64,000 bases of DNA from Teredinibacter sp. KSP-S5-2 (GTDB taxonomy: Bacteria; Pseudomonadota; Gammaproteobacteria; Pseudomonadales; Cellvibrionaceae). Positions 19,861-27,019 of the stretch are shown piece by piece. Position numbers and translations under genes: made by a program. Positions within the stretch are counted from its first letter, which is position 1. Every line of letters starts with the position of its first letter. The notes below the pieces were generated by a model. That model worked only from the letters and a program-made list of their open reading frames with translations, did no database searches and had not been told where the DNA came from. Location: NCBI RefSeq assembly GCF_032773895.1, contig NZ_CP120416.1, positions 3,439,001 to 3,503,000 on the forward strand, in the 5' to 3' direction.

Positions 19861-20168
19861 TCATAACATCGAATAAGAACGATTCTCACCCATAAAATTT
19901 CTTATTTAAATTCAATGAGTTAACAGGCTGAAAGCTAGGTTGAGGAAGGCTCTTGGCCGGGGAAAAGCTGCCTGAGTACATAACAGACCTTTCCGGGTCT
20001 TCTATGCACACAATGAGGAGACAGTTTTTCCTTGGTTTTCAACAACTTACTTTCTTACGCCTGGAAAAACACAGAATTCATTTTCGTTTCTCATTAGACC
20101 CCATTCTTAAAAAAATGTCTATTTCTCAATACAACTGTATATATACAGGCCAACGGATTGAAACGATT
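19861..20168 (-). other. Candidate attI region of the integron
   Basis: The minus strand carries the recombination core GTTATGA (19867-19861) directly ahead of the first cassette gene, with no palindromic partner arm on its far side, as expected for an attI rather than an attC. The region lies between the cassettes and the divergent integrase start, where attI and the cassette promoter normally lie. No clear promoter was identified by eye. Confidence 0.5.
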
Positions 20169-20310
20169 ATGAAACCCTCTCCCTTTTTTGAGCGTATTCG
20201 AACTGAACTACGTACTCGACATTACAGTTTAAAAACCGAAAAAACCTATCTTTACTGGGTTCGATTTTTTCTCCCTTTCCACCACAAGAAACACCCTAAA
20301 TGCATAATTA
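20169..20310 (+). pseudogene. intI: Integron integrase remnant (N-terminus only)
   Basis: From the ATG at 20169 the frame gives MKPSPFFERIRTELRTRHYS and then LKTEKTYLYWVRFFLPFHHK followed by KHP. This matches the N-terminal SAM-like DNA-binding domain of IntI (IntI1 has [20 protein letters not shown] followed by IRFHGVRHP). Similarity stops at about residue 47; the rest of the open frame has no tyrosine recombinase catalytic motifs (R, HxxR, Y). A full IntI is about 320 residues. The gene points away from the cassette array, the normal integron geometry. The remnant cannot be an active recombinase. Confidence 0.82.
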
Positions 20311-20407
20311 GCTTGAATGACGGCTTAGTGTCGAATACGGCCCTTGAAGTAAAAAGGCTGTACTCCTGTGTCCACCATATCAACAGCTCAAAAATATTGC
20401 GTTTGTT

Positions 20408-20640
20408 CTATAGAAGCTCATTTGAGAAATTTAGGATATTCTCCCCATATATTTCTAAAGCTTTTTGTTTAATAGGATTTAACAGCAAACGTAACTCAAT
20501 CAAGTCATTACCAACATCGGCTATTTGTCTTCATCATCCGAGGTTTCACATATTGAGGCCATTTTGCTTTCTTTCTCGATTAATGCTTCAAGAAGAATCT
20601 TTGCCTCAGACCCAACCAACGCCAAGCTTAACTTGTTCAT
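20408..20640 (-). pseudogene. Small hypothetical gene broken by a one-base deletion
   Basis: From an ATG at 20640 the minus strand reads MNKLSLALVGSEAKILLEAL through CETSDDEDK and stops; shifting by one base near 20524 restores IADVGNDLIELRLLLNPIKQ down to a stop at 20408. The two halves join naturally (DEDEIAD if one G is restored), giving a 77-residue acidic helical protein. No function is known to me. It lies inside what would have been the integrase coding region, so it came in during or after its loss. Confidence 0.6.
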
Positions 20641-20704
20641 ACAGCTTTACCTTATTTCTCATAGACTCTGGTGACTCTTAAAACCATTTCTTCCAGTAAT
20701 CCTT

Positions 20705-20890
20705 TTATTTTTCAACTGACATATTTGATACAGACGCGATGCAATAATGATGAGGTTTCTCTTTTACCAACTTTAAGCCCACAGGAGGATGCGTATTAGG
20801 AGGAAACCGCCACACCCAACCATTCATCGGTGACTCATAGATACCTTCCCGACTATAAACGCTTATACCTTTCCGCTCGCAATAACAATA
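20705..20890 (-). pseudogene. Coding remnant without a start, possible toxin-domain tail
   Basis: The minus strand holds an open frame CERKGISVYSREGIYESPMN and GWVWRFPPNTHPPVGLKLVK, ending HHYCIASVSNMSVEK at 20705. The composition is protein-like (Trp-rich strand, Pro turns) but there is no start and a different frame upstream (VNGIVIVIASGK) also looks coding, so it seems a frameshifted fragment. It recalls C-terminal parts of small ADP-ribosyltransferase-like toxins, but that is only an impression. Confidence 0.35.
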
Positions 20891-21344
20891 ACAATTCCGT
20901 TAACTCGGGTAGTATCCACACCTTTCAACCTTACATTTGAGAGTTTTGGGTCTTAAGCAACAAATACCTTAGAACTAATTTTCTGAAGGCTAGCATTTTA
21001 TATTGAAGCAATTCTTGTTGCGTTAATAAATACCCAAACCAAGATGATTAATAAGTATCCGCAATACTGGACAAGAGCAAATTGGAAAGGCACACAAAAC
21101 TGCACAATTTCGCCTGACGTGATGGTGCTCGATAGTAAGGTTTATCACGCAAACAAAATAGTGGACTCAGCCTACGCCTTGCTCCGATGATTTGTGGGAG
21201 CTTACGTATAATTTTAACAAGCCTGATCTTCTGCAATAAAAGAACGGCAATTCACACTTGTTGAACTAGGTGGGACATTTTTGTCCCATTGACAGGGCAA
21301 CGAAAAGAAACAATAGTTGCTGTAAAACCCAAGGAGCTATTGTT

Positions 21345-22286
21345 ATGAGTGACTCTGGTATTCCGCCCGAAAAAAGACATCAAGCAAGCTTCGCACAGGC
21401 AAGACAAAATGTGAGTGACGAGAAGCTAAGTAAGAGGAAGATGACAAATGAGTTACGGGATAAGGCCACGCCTTTCCTGAGACGGAAAGCGATTGAAAGC
21501 CTGATGGGGGACGCAAGCCGACAAAAAAAACTGGATGCGCTTGAAAAGGGGCAGCTGCCTCCACCTGAGCTAATGCAAGCTACGCAGCCAGATAACCAGT
21601 ACAAAATTGGTCAGGAAGGTGATTCGTTAGTTTTTGCGCGCCGCAAAACAAGTGGGGATATGGTTCACTTCAGCACCAATGAAGGCGCGAGTGCTATTGC
21701 AACAGACCAAGTTATGTACCCTTCGTTGCCGGATTCGAAGTCAAGCGCGCATTTTGGACCCGGAGTGTATTTCACGGATGCCAGCATCGTAAAAGACAGT
21801 GTACGTGAGGGGCCGAAAGAGTTTGAGTCGTTGGAGCAGGCCAAAGCATATTTTGGTGGCCTCAAAGACGCGCCTGATGAAAAAGGGCCCCGAGGGGGCG
21901 TAACTCACGCAACAGTACAAGAAGCCATATACACAAAAGCGAGTCACGAAAATGCAGAGCGTTCAGCGAAAGTTTTGGAGGCGCATAAAAGTGTTTTTGA
22001 GCAGCAGCAAGTCAACACCTATGAAATTATTCCTTCCCGCCTTCCTGCAATGCGAAAGGAACTAGATGCGTTTAGAGGTGATAATATCGATAGGAGAGGG
22101 AAGCATCTTCCGGGTGTCTCAGCAGAGTGGCATGCTGGCGATACGCCTATGAAGCGCAGAACGGTACATAAAGTTGAGGCATCACAACCCGTAAGTGTGC
22201 CCCTTAGTCAAGCGGAACCACGAACGACCCAGAGCTGGGCATCTGAGCAGCCGCGAGGCGGTCGGGGCAGATCCAAAAGCTTTTAA
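21345..22286 (+). CDS. Protein with a HYD1/ART-like ADP-ribosyltransferase domain
   Basis: 313 residues from the ATG at 21345 (AAGGAG eight bases upstream); the open frame to 21270 has no ribosome binding site. The central part resembles polymorphic-toxin ART domains: VHFSTNEGASAIATDQVMYP, then AHFGPGVYFTDAS, where His, Tyr and Asp/Glu positions would bind NAD. The N-terminal 90 residues are charged and helical, the C-terminus is Arg/Gly/Ser-rich and disordered (PRGGRGRSKSF). There is no signal peptide, so it would act in the cytosol or be a secreted effector; no immunity gene or secretion tag is evident beside it. Activity is inferred only. Confidence 0.6.
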   Translation: MSDSGIPPEKRHQASFAQARQNVSDEKLSKRKMTNELRDKATPFLRRKAIESLMGDASRQKKLDALEKGQLPPPELMQATQPDNQYKIGQEGDSLVFARRKTSGDMVHFSTNEGASAIATDQVMYPSLPDSKSSAHFGPGVYFTDASIVKDSVREGPKEFESLEQAKAYFGGLKDAPDEKGPRGGVTHATVQEAIYTKASHENAERSAKVLEAHKSVFEQQQVNTYEIIPSRLPAMRKELDAFRGDNIDRRGKHLPGVSAEWHAGDTPMKRRTVHKVEASQPVSVPLSQAEPRTTQSWASEQPRGGRGRSKSF

Positions 22287-22349
22287 AATTAATGATACTC
22301 CTATTTTTTTATGCGCCTCCCAACAGTTCGAAAAATGCGTGTCGTGTAT

Positions 22350-22376
22350 TTATAATATATATATATATATATATAT
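22350..22376. repeat. TA dinucleotide microsatellite
   Basis: About 12 tandem TA units between the ART-like gene and the convergent YcxB-like gene, reaching the last codon of the latter. Simple repeats of this kind are prone to slippage; no function is evident. Confidence 0.8.
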
Positions 22377-22861
22377 CAATCATTATTTCCAGCAAGCACG
22401 ACACCAACTAAATCATCCGGCAGTATCGACTTGGAAAGGTACTGCCTGCCTCCAGATTTAACAACCAGAATAATTCCCAACTCGGTTTCGATAACTTCTA
22501 TCAGGTCTTTCCACTGCACTACCGTTTCTGTGTAAGGTGTTTTGGTTTGTATACCGCCATCATCGATAGTCAGTTGCACTTCACAATTAAAACTTCGCCC
22601 TAACGTCTGCCTTATTAGCCACCAGGAGCGTCGATATCGAATATGAACTAACTCCAGTACGGCCAAGGCAATTAACATAAAACCAAGTACCTTCACTTGA
22701 TCCGCTATATACACCACACCCACACCAGCAGCAAAAAGTGCAATGGGGAGCATAAAATTCGGCTTCGCACTTTTCCCGTAAGGCAGTGTCTGATCGAAAC
22801 ACTCAGCGAGGTATTCCTTAGATAAAACAAATTGGGTAGTAAACGGCTGCATCAAAACCAC
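22376..22861 (-). CDS. YcxB-like membrane protein
   Basis: 161 residues; the second Met (MQPFTTQF, 22849 region) is a possible start. Two hydrophobic helices (LPIALFAAGVGVVYIADQ and VLGFMLIALAVLELV) are followed by a beta-rich domain: VQLTIDDGGIQTKTPYTETV, then WKDLIEVIETELGIILVV and GRQYLSKSILP, which is the YcxB pattern. The family has no known biochemical role. Convergent with the ART-like gene and separated from it only by the TA repeat. Confidence 0.65.
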   Translation of the reverse strand: MVLMQPFTTQFVLSKEYLAECFDQTLPYGKSAKPNFMLPIALFAAGVGVVYIADQVKVLGFMLIALAVLELVHIRYRRSWWLIRQTLGRSFNCEVQLTIDDGGIQTKTPYTETVVQWKDLIEVIETELGIILVVKSGGRQYLSKSILPDDLVGVVLAGNND

Positions 22862-23207
22862 TTCGTATATTTAGTTAATTCATTGTTACACAAGTATGTG
22901 CATACTACGCTTGTATTCAATACAAGCAATAACGGAAATCCCAGCCCTGTACATTTATTCTCTTCCGTCATCGCAGGACGCCAGGCATGAAAGAGAATAT
23001 ACAGATCCAAAGCTACTAATCAAACAACCTGTTCAATATTTGCACGAATCAACCGCACCGCAGACATATCTCACAAAAAACGTTTTTGACGTCCTACATC
23101 AATAGTACACGACATCCATTTTAATACGCGCCATCTACAGGACCGAGCATAACTATCAGATGTATCGGTAAATGCTAATACAGAACGTGATAAACAGGAC
23201 TTATACA
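22862..23207. other. Intergenic region without a recognised gene
   Basis: About 345 bases with short open frames only and no coding-like composition in any of them. I see no RNA gene, palindrome or promoter that I can defend. Confidence 0.5.
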
Positions 23208-23441
23208 GTGAACCCAAATCTAAAAGAAGAAATTTCTTACGTACGCTGGAAACGATTTGAATGCTACCTTGCTATGGTATTAAGTGGTGCTTTTGGTTTT
23301 TACTTATCGCGTTCCATCGGTGTGAGCATATTACTGGCTATCTCTGTGTTTTGCCTGGGTAATTACTTTTGGATTTTCCGTTACAACACCAAGTCTTCTC
23401 AGAAGCACCAGAATTCAGATGAATACACCAGGCTGAACTAA
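23208..23441 (+). CDS. Small membrane protein, unknown function
   Basis: 77 residues from a GTG at 23208 with AGGA eight bases upstream (NPNLKEEISYVRWKRFECYL); an in-frame ATG at 23172 lacks a ribosome binding site. Two hydrophobic helices (CYLAMVLSGAFGFYL and SILLAISVFCLGNYFWIF) and a polar tail indicate an inner-membrane protein. Not recognised. It precedes the rtcB leader region by 100 bp. Confidence 0.5.
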   Translation: MNPNLKEEISYVRWKRFECYLAMVLSGAFGFYLSRSIGVSILLAISVFCLGNYFWIFRYNTKSSQKHQNSDEYTRLN

Positions 23442-23539
23442 TAGCGTCAGCAAAAAACTCGACCTTACCTGTTGACAGTGTATTTTCTGTGAGTATCATT
23501 CGCCCCATCGAAACACATTCACCCACGAGGAGTTAACCC

Positions 23540-23569
23540 ATGACAATATTGAGCAGTTTTAGTATTTAA
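23540..23569 (+). CDS. Possible 9-codon leader peptide before rtcB
   Basis: MTILSSFSI with a strong ribosome binding site (gaggagtt, 5 bases before the ATG). The site can pair with ttaactcc right after the stop (ggagttaa / ttaactcc), so translation of the tiny ORF would open or close this stem. It is followed by a terminator-like hairpin and rtcB. Could be chance. Confidence 0.3.
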   Translation: MTILSSFSI

Positions 23570-23626
23570 CTCCTTTCAGAATTTATGCCTGGAAGGATAC
23601 TTTTTCTTCTTCCAGGTCAGGTTCAC

Positions 23627-23660
23627 AAAAAGCCCTGATCGTAAAAGATCGGGGCTTTTT
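23627..23660 (+). terminator. Intrinsic terminator in the rtcB upstream region
   Basis: A 14-bp stem (aaaaagccctgatc / gatcggggcttttt, one G-T pair) with a 6-nt loop and a following T-run. It either ends the transcript of the small membrane gene at 23208 or acts as an attenuator in the rtcB leader. Confidence 0.8.
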
Positions 23661-23692
23661 TATTTCTCCCCTGGAAGTTTTACCAAAAGGAA

Positions 23693-23710
23693 CCTCTTAT
23701 TTTTAAGAGG
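23693..23710 (+). promoter_or_regulatory. Hairpin that covers the rtcB ribosome binding site
   Basis: cctctta / taagagg form a 7-bp stem with a TTTT loop; the second arm contains AAGAGG, the only Shine-Dalgarno-like sequence before the rtcB ATG (11 bases away). In the folded state translation should be reduced. Confidence 0.45.
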
Positions 23711-23721
23711 ACGGTTTTGTT

Positions 23722-24930
23722 ATGCCTGTAAAAATTGAATTAAATAAAAATGCAAGCAATGGTCATCATCCGGTAAAAATTTACACTCGGGATGTTGAAC
23801 AAGGTGCATTAACACAACTTAAAAACCTTGCACAACTACCCATCATCCATTCACACATTTCGGCTATGCCAGATGTACATATGGGCGTTGGTGCAACGGT
23901 GGGTTCAGTGATACCCACCCTATCAGCCATTATTCCCGCTGCGGTAGGTGTGGATATTGGTTGTGGTATGAGTGCCGTAAGAATCACAGTTAAATCGGCG
24001 CAGTTGCCAGACAACTTGTCACAAATGCGCAGCGCCATTGAGCGTGCAGTACCGGTGGGGTTACGTGCGCACAAACAAGTCAGTGTACGCATGAGCGCCT
24101 GTAAACGTTTGGCCCCAGGTGCAGATTGGCTTTTTGAAAAGCATCCAACGTTACTAAAGATGCTAAAACAACCGCAAGCCACATGGACAAAACAACTCGG
24201 CACTCTGGGCAGTGGCAACCACTTTATAGAAATCTGTATTGATGAAAATAAAGATGTGTGGGTTATGCTGCATTCGGGCAGTCGTGGAATCGGCAACGCC
24301 ATTGGACGGTATTTTATTTCTCTGGCAAAAAAAGATATGGGCAAGCATATCCATAATTTACCGGATAAAGACTTAGCCTATTTTTCGCAGGGAAGTGAAC
24401 ACTATGCCGACTATGTAGCTGCAGTAAATTGGGCACAGGAATATGCCCGAATAAATCGAGAAGAAATGATGGGTTTGGTTCTAAGAGCCATTCAACCTCA
24501 CCTTCCCGGTTTTATTGCGGACCGAAGCGCGATTAATTGTCATCACAATTATGTGAACAGAGAAATGCATTTTGGTAAAGAAGTCATGGTAACCCGCAAG
24601 GGCGCCATTAGTGCGAAACAAGGTGAGCTTGGCATTATTCCGGGCAGTATGGGAGCCAAATCCTATATTGTTTCTGGTAAAGGTGACTCGGATTCATTTT
24701 GCTCCTGCTCACATGGTGCAGGCAGAGTGATGAGCCGAACCGCCGCACGCAAACAGTTTCGCAAAACGGATTTAATTGAACAAACCAAAGGCATTGAATG
24801 CAGAAAAGACAAAGGAGTTATCGATGAAATTCCAGCTGCATATAAAAATATTGATACCGTAATGGCCAATCAATCTGATTTAGTCGAGGTGGTACATACC
24901 CTGCGCCAAGTACTGTGCGTAAAGGGGTAA
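23722..24930 (+). CDS. rtcB: RNA-splicing ligase RtcB
   Basis: 402 residues, typical of the shorter bacterial RtcB group. Metal and GMP site motifs are visible: SAMPDVHMGVGATVGSVIPT, AVGVDIGCGMSAVR (with the metal-binding Cys), TLGSGNHFIEI, MLHSGSRGIGN, INCHHNYVNRE and the guanylylated His region SFCSCSHGAGRVMSR. RtcB joins 2',3'-cyclic phosphate or 3'-phosphate RNA ends to 5'-OH ends, using GTP and Mn2+, in tRNA and rRNA repair. No RtcA or RtcR is adjacent, so control may lie in the structured leader. Confidence 0.96.
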   Translation: MPVKIELNKNASNGHHPVKIYTRDVEQGALTQLKNLAQLPIIHSHISAMPDVHMGVGATVGSVIPTLSAIIPAAVGVDIGCGMSAVRITVKSAQLPDNLSQMRSAIERAVPVGLRAHKQVSVRMSACKRLAPGADWLFEKHPTLLKMLKQPQATWTKQLGTLGSGNHFIEICIDENKDVWVMLHSGSRGIGNAIGRYFISLAKKDMGKHIHNLPDKDLAYFSQGSEHYADYVAAVNWAQEYARINREEMMGLVLRAIQPHLPGFIADRSAINCHHNYVNREMHFGKEVMVTRKGAISAKQGELGIIPGSMGAKSYIVSGKGDSDSFCSCSHGAGRVMSRTAARKQFRKTDLIEQTKGIECRKDKGVIDEIPAAYKNIDTVMANQSDLVEVVHTLRQVLCVKG

Positions 24931-24960
24931 AGTCACCTATGTAAAATTAAAGGAGGCAAT

Positions 24961-25149
24961 ATGCCCAGTAAACAACAGCGCCGAAACGGCCATGCATTCC
25001 ACCCCATTATGCGCAAGGGTGGCGTGCATGAAAAATCCAAAGGCGCAAAACGCGCAGCGGCCAAGCGACAAACGGACCGAAAAGTCCGGGAGTGGCTTGG
25101 CCGCTCTTCATTATTTATCCCGAATCTAAAAATAATGATCTTTTTGTAA
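24961..25149 (+). CDS. Small basic protein downstream of rtcB
   Basis: 62 residues, very basic (MPSKQQRRNGHAFHPIMRKG and GVHEKSKGAKRAAAKRQ), with an excellent AAAGGAGG seven bases before the ATG, 30 bp after rtcB in the same direction. The last 15 residues are hydrophobic and may be an extension. The Arg/Lys-rich body suggests RNA or ribosome binding. With rtcB as neighbour a role in RNA repair or ribosome rescue is tempting but unproven. I cannot name the family. Confidence 0.65.
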   Translation: MPSKQQRRNGHAFHPIMRKGGVHEKSKGAKRAAAKRQTDRKVREWLGRSSLFIPNLKIMIFL

Positions 25150-25333
25150 ATAAGATTGATTATCAGCCCGCAAAAATCTAACCGTCAAAAAACCGCAAGA
25201 ACAAAATCACATTAAAAATAAACACAAACAGTAAATCCTATATATAAAATTTATGCGCAACCTCTCGTGCATCACAAATCATTCTGGTCTTTACTTAACC
25301 ATATGGTACTAGTGGTCTATTAGAGGTTGCACT

Positions 25334-26434
25334 GTGACAAGAAGGTTGTATCAGTTCGTTTTCATCGTAATTTTTCTCGGTGTTTATGACCTTTCTTATT
25401 CTGGCGAATATGAATGCGGCCTGACTATTGATCTGGTTGAAAATGTCGATGGCGGTGTAGAACAAGGGGGCAAACAACTGGCTAACCTGGACCTTACGTA
25501 CCTGGTAAATACCGAAGAATTTGGCTGGTCGGATAAAGGGCAATTTTTTGTTTACTTTCTGGGAAATATGGGTGGTGATCCAACTGACATTGTTGGGGAC
25601 GCTCAGGGAACAAGCAATATCGAAACCAACAATACCGCTAAACTCTATGAGCTTTGGTACCAACACCAGTTTTCCGACTCGTTCGCCGTCACGATGGGCT
25701 TGCATGACTACAACTCTGTTTTTTATGTACTGGATACAGCCGGCGCCTTTATTAATTCTTCATTTGGCATAGGCATAGAAGTTGCGCAAGTTGGGCCATC
25801 CATTTTCTCCACAACCAGCCTTGGTGCAATAGCACAGTTCAATACAAATCATTGGTACCTTCTTGCCACCTTATACGATGGTATTCCCGGCAATCCGAAT
25901 AACGATGACGGAACACACATCCGCTTCGATTCCGAAGATGGCGTTTTTTCAGGTGTCGAATTGGGTTGGTCCGATAACGGCAAAAAATTGGGTGTGGGTA
26001 GCTGGTACCATAATGCGATCGTCGAGAACCCGGTGGACAATAGCAGAATGGATAGCAACTACGGTGTGTACATTATTGGCGAAACGCCGCTACACCAAAG
26101 CTATTCGGGTTTCTTCCAAGCAGGCTTCGCGCAATCCAGTAAAAATACTGTTGACCAGTATCTGGGGTTAGGTTTAACCAAAACTGGAATACTCGCCGCA
26201 GAAGACACTTTAGGCATTGGTGTGGCTACTGCATTTCTGAGTAGTGATTATCGAAATCAAAACCGCGAAAACGAAAAATACGAAACCGCCATTGAGTTAA
26301 CCTACCAAGTGAATGCAACCAAATGGCTGACGATTCACCCAGACCTACAATACATTGTGAACCCCGGATTTGACCCGGGCATTGATAATGCTTTTGTTTT
26401 TACCCTGCGGTTGGAGGCGATAATACCTAATTAA
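25334..26434 (+). CDS. OprB-family carbohydrate-selective porin
   Basis: 366 residues. Signal region MTRRLYQFVFIVIFLGVYDL, then a beta-barrel-like sequence of alternating polar/hydrophobic strands. OprB-type features: FFVYFLGNMGGDPTDIVGDA near residue 75, AKLYELWYQHQF, GLHDYNSVFYVLDTAGAFIN, and a C-terminal aromatic/hydrophobic strand. OprB porins let sugars cross the outer membrane. The start is a GTG with AGAGG upstream. It stands alone; no sugar transporter or regulator is adjacent. Confidence 0.85.
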   Translation: MTRRLYQFVFIVIFLGVYDLSYSGEYECGLTIDLVENVDGGVEQGGKQLANLDLTYLVNTEEFGWSDKGQFFVYFLGNMGGDPTDIVGDAQGTSNIETNNTAKLYELWYQHQFSDSFAVTMGLHDYNSVFYVLDTAGAFINSSFGIGIEVAQVGPSIFSTTSLGAIAQFNTNHWYLLATLYDGIPGNPNNDDGTHIRFDSEDGVFSGVELGWSDNGKKLGVGSWYHNAIVENPVDNSRMDSNYGVYIIGETPLHQSYSGFFQAGFAQSSKNTVDQYLGLGLTKTGILAAEDTLGIGVATAFLSSDYRNQNRENEKYETAIELTYQVNATKWLTIHPDLQYIVNPGFDPGIDNAFVFTLRLEAIIPN

Positions 26435-26463
26435 TAATTGAGCATATATAAATTCGACACAGG

Positions 26464-26555
26464 CCCGTTACTATGAGCGCGACCGTCGACAGCATGGAAG
26501 CTGGCGACGAGCCTACAGGGATGAATTCACGGCATGTCGCGAGAGTAGTAACGGG
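26464..26555. repeat. 92-bp palindromic repeat, copy 1
   Basis: Begins cccgttactatgagcgcgac and ends gtcgcgagagtagtaacggg, which are imperfect inverted repeats; the middle has a second palindrome (cgtcgacagcatggaagctggcgacg). Copy 2 lies 173 bp downstream in the same orientation with about 10 differences. It could be a non-autonomous mobile element or a REP-like element. Confidence 0.75.
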
Positions 26556-26728
26556 CTGGAGACAAAAATATTTTTCTATAAACACTTCGAAAAATACAAT
26601 GCAGAACAACAGAGAAACCACAAAAAATATAACAGGGTTTATCTTAATCTAACTAACCTTTCAACCTTGATAGAACGGTTATCGAATAGATTCCACTACA
26701 TTCAACTTACAGAAAATCTCGAAGCAAA

Positions 26729-26820
26729 CCCGTTGCTACGAACGCGACCGTCGACAGCAGGGAAGCTGGCGACGAGCCTCCAGGGATGGATTCACGGCGT
26801 GTCGCGAGAGTAGTAACGGG
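26729..26820. repeat. 92-bp palindromic repeat, copy 2
   Basis: Same length and structure as copy 1 (cccgttgctacgaacgcgac ... gtcgcgagagtagtaacggg). Differences partly keep the inverted pairing. Situated in the spacer between the porin and metalloprotease genes, outside any coding region. Confidence 0.75.
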
Positions 26821-26954
26821 GTGGATAAAAAGAAATTTTTCCTACCGGTTAGCGCGTGATAACTCCCTAGATTTTAACTCAGGAGTAAAAGCAAATCTGA
26901 CTTTACCTATGCGTTTACTCTCCAACACTAACGAACACAACACCATAAATAAAA

Positions 26955-26985
26955 AAGCCCCCAGAGACTTTCACTCTGAGGGCTT
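26955..26985 (-). terminator. Terminator of the metalloprotease gene
   Basis: On the minus strand aagccctcagag / ctctgggggctt fold into a stem with a short loop (tgaaagt), followed by TTTTTTATTT. It lies 35 bases after the stop of the gene at 27020. Confidence 0.85.
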
Positions 26986-27019
26986 CAAAATTTTTGTAAC
27001 AAAAAATCAAAAAGTTACA

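Noticed and set aside
16512-22300. Genomic island with att repeat at the tmRNA 3' end
   Set aside because: I searched by eye for a second copy of the tRNA-like end (ggttcaaatcc ... cctccaccaa) downstream and found none, so integration by a tmRNA-targeting integrase is not supported. The integron explains the region better.
22350-22376. TA repeat as a phase-variation switch
   Set aside because: It lies between two convergent genes and reaches only the last codon of one, so length changes would hardly affect expression.
23781-24344. 187-codon minus-strand ORF inside rtcB
   Set aside because: Antisense of rtcB, whose metal-binding motifs leave no doubt about the coding strand.
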